Program-made: the position numbers and the translations under genes
Assembly (NCBI GenBank): GCA_947090765.1
Contig: OX352322.1
Coordinates: forward strand, 2,711,501-2,775,500
Reading direction: 5' to 3'
DNA length: 64,000 nucleotides
Source of the DNA: Pseudomonas sp. MM223
Lineage (GTDB): Bacteria > Pseudomonadota > Gammaproteobacteria > Pseudomonadales > Pseudomonadaceae
Notes under the pieces: generated by a model
What the model was told of the DNA's origin: nothing
The model's input: only the letters and a program-made list of their open reading frames with translations
The model's database searches: none
Shown: positions 62,859-64,000 of the stretch, piece after piece
Numbering within the stretch: the stretch's first letter is position 1
Layout of the letters: every line of letters starts with the position of its first letter

Positions 62859-64000
62859 ATGACTCTTCGTGTAGCTATCATCGGCGCCGGCCCGTCCGGC
62901 CTTGCGCAACTGCGTGCGTTCCAATCCGCCCATGCCCAGGGCGCGCCCATGCCGGAAATCGTCTGCTTCGAAAAACAAGCCGACTGGGGCGGTATGTGGA
63001 ACTACACCTGGCGCACCGGCCTCGACCAGCATGGCGAGCCGGTGCACGGCAGCATGTACCGCTACCTGTGGTCCAACGGCCCCAAGGAGTGCCTGGAATT
63101 CGCCGACTACAGCTTCGACGAACACTTCGGGCGGCCGATCTCTTCGTACCCGCCGCGCGAGGTGCTGTGGGACTACATTCAAGGCCGCGTGAAGAAGGCC
63201 GGTGTGCGCGATTACATCCGCTTCAATACCGTGGTCAAGAACGTCAGCTTCAATGAACACACACGCGAGTTCACCGTAAGCGCCCACGACTACAGCGCAG
63301 GGGTTGGTATCGAGCAGGTATTCGATTACGTGGTGGTGGCCAGCGGGCACTTTTCTACCCCGCACGTGCCGGAGTTCGAAGGCTTCGAGCGTTTCACCGG
63401 GCGTATCCTGCACGCCCACGATTTTCGCGAAGCGGTGGAATTCAAGGGCCAGGACCTGCTCATTGTCGGCAGCAGCTACTCCGCCGAAGACATCGGTTCC
63501 CAATGCTACAAGTACGGCGCGCGTTCTATAACCACGGCCTACCGTACCCAGCCGATGGGCTACAAATGGCCCAAGGGGTGGGAAGAGCGCCCGCAATTGC
63601 TGCGGGTCGAGCATGACCTGGCGTTCTTCGCAGACGGTTCGAGCAAGCGCGTGGATGCGATCATCCTGTGCACAGGCTACCAGCATCACTTCCCGTTCCT
63701 GCCGGATGAGCTGACACTCAAGACCAACAATCGCCTGTGGCCTGCGGGGCTGTACCAGGGCGTGGTGTGGGAGCAGAACCCGCAATTGCTGTACCTGGGC
63801 ATGCAGGACCTCTGGTACAGCTTCAACCTGTTCGACGCACAGGCGTGGTTTGCCCGCGACTACATGATGGGCCGCATAAAGCTGCCGTCCAGGGCAGGCA
63901 TGCAAGCCGACAGCCAGCGCTGGCGCGAGGACGAAGAGGGCCTGGCAACCACGGCGTCGATGTATGAGTTCCAGGGCCGATACATCAAGCACCTGATCGA
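62859..64000 (+). CDS. tmm: Trimethylamine monooxygenase, 3' truncated by window end
   Basis: The frame opens at 62859 and is still open after 380 codons at the window edge. It is a class B flavoprotein monooxygenase of the FMO group: FAD motif G9-A-G11-P-S-G14, [20 protein letters not shown], the strongly conserved [18 protein letters not shown], the FMO fingerprint [11 protein letters not shown], and the NADPH motif [18 protein letters not shown]. Later blocks ([33 protein letters not shown]) are those of bacterial trimethylamine monooxygenase, which makes trimethylamine N-oxide with NADPH and O2. Very few residues (well under 90) can be missing. Regulation is unknown. Confidence 0.88.
   Translation, partial: MTLRVAIIGAGPSGLAQLRAFQSAHAQGAPMPEIVCFEKQADWGGMWNYTWRTGLDQHGEPVHGSMYRYLWSNGPKECLEFADYSFDEHFGRPISSYPPREVLWDYIQGRVKKAGVRDYIRFNTVVKNVSFNEHTREFTVSAHDYSAGVGIEQVFDYVVVASGHFSTPHVPEFEGFERFTGRILHAHDFREAVEFKGQDLLIVGSSYSAEDIGSQCYKYGARSITTAYRTQPMGYKWPKGWEERPQLLRVEHDLAFFADGSSKRVDAIILCTGYQHHFPFLPDELTLKTNNRLWPAGLYQGVVWEQNPQLLYLGMQDLWYSFNLFDAQAWFARDYMMGRIKLPSRAGMQADSQRWREDEEGLATTASMYEFQGRYIKHLI

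Overview
The window is high-GC, gene-dense chromosomal DNA, most probably from a Pseudomonas putida-group bacterium. The evidence is a creatinase almost identical in length and motifs to the classical P. putida enzyme, the many paired P. putida-type REP elements (families with TGTAGGAGCGGCCTTGTGCCG or CGCCGGCAAGCCAGCTCCCACA cores), the codon usage, and Pseudomonas-typical genes (pncAB-nrtR, ppnN, yeiH, pssA, GGDEF/EAL proteins). No tRNA, rRNA, insertion sequence, prophage or CRISPR array was seen.

Layout. (1) 1-11.4 kb is an aromatic-amine and auxin region. It holds the end of an indole-3-acetate (iac-like) cluster (flavin reductase, MarR repressor, amidase, SnoaL-like protein), a frameshifted porin, a cytochrome c, a FeaR-like AraC activator, a complete tryptophan-tryptophylquinone aromatic amine dehydrogenase operon (aauB-E-D-A plus cytochrome c) and a divergent phenylacetaldehyde-type aldehyde dehydrogenase. 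Together these could take tryptamine to indoleacetaldehyde, then to IAA, then into the Iac pathway. (2) 11.5-18.2 kb is mixed: GNAT, PAS-GGDEF-EAL, aldo/keto reductase, DMT exporter, a lipoprotein and a LysR regulator. (3) 18.2-24.9 kb carries katG, then creatinase, an MHS-type transporter and a frameshifted GATase/AraC regulator. (4) 25-37.4 kb is housekeeping: pssA, transporters, LysR regulators, a diguanylate cyclase, ppnN, yeiH/LysR, the pncB-pncA operon with divergent nrtR.

(5) 37.6-46 kb is a nitrogen-assimilation block. An XRE-cupin repressor is divergent from a GS-III/gamma-glutamylmethylamide synthetase-like gene, followed by glxBCD (three-gene glutamate synthase / N-methylglutamate synthase type), an Amt transporter and an NCS1 permease; the last two are frameshifted. 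The promoter has a near-consensus sigma-54 element, an NtrC-like site and XRE-type palindromes. (6) 46-50 kb has Lrp/LysE, a second LysE-type exporter and a histidine kinase. (7) 50-59.2 kb is an uncharacterised catabolic regulon: GntR repressor, NCS1 permease, LLM flavin monooxygenase, two paralogous flavin reductases, alpha/beta hydrolase, aldehyde dehydrogenase, CMD protein, an 'amino acid synthesis' protein and a Nudix hydrolase. It is tied together by TGGTATACCA-type operators and resembles the Rut pyrimidine pathway in logic but not in gene content. (8) 59.3-64 kb has a chemoreceptor, an NDH-2-like flavoprotein and the start of a trimethylamine monooxygenase (tmm).

Four otherwise intact genes each carry a single +1 frameshift; two of these lie in the identical 9-mer CGAGCTCGA. 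This points to a systematic sequencing or assembly error, or a local mutational hotspot. All function calls come from reading translated sequence and motifs; no database search was run.
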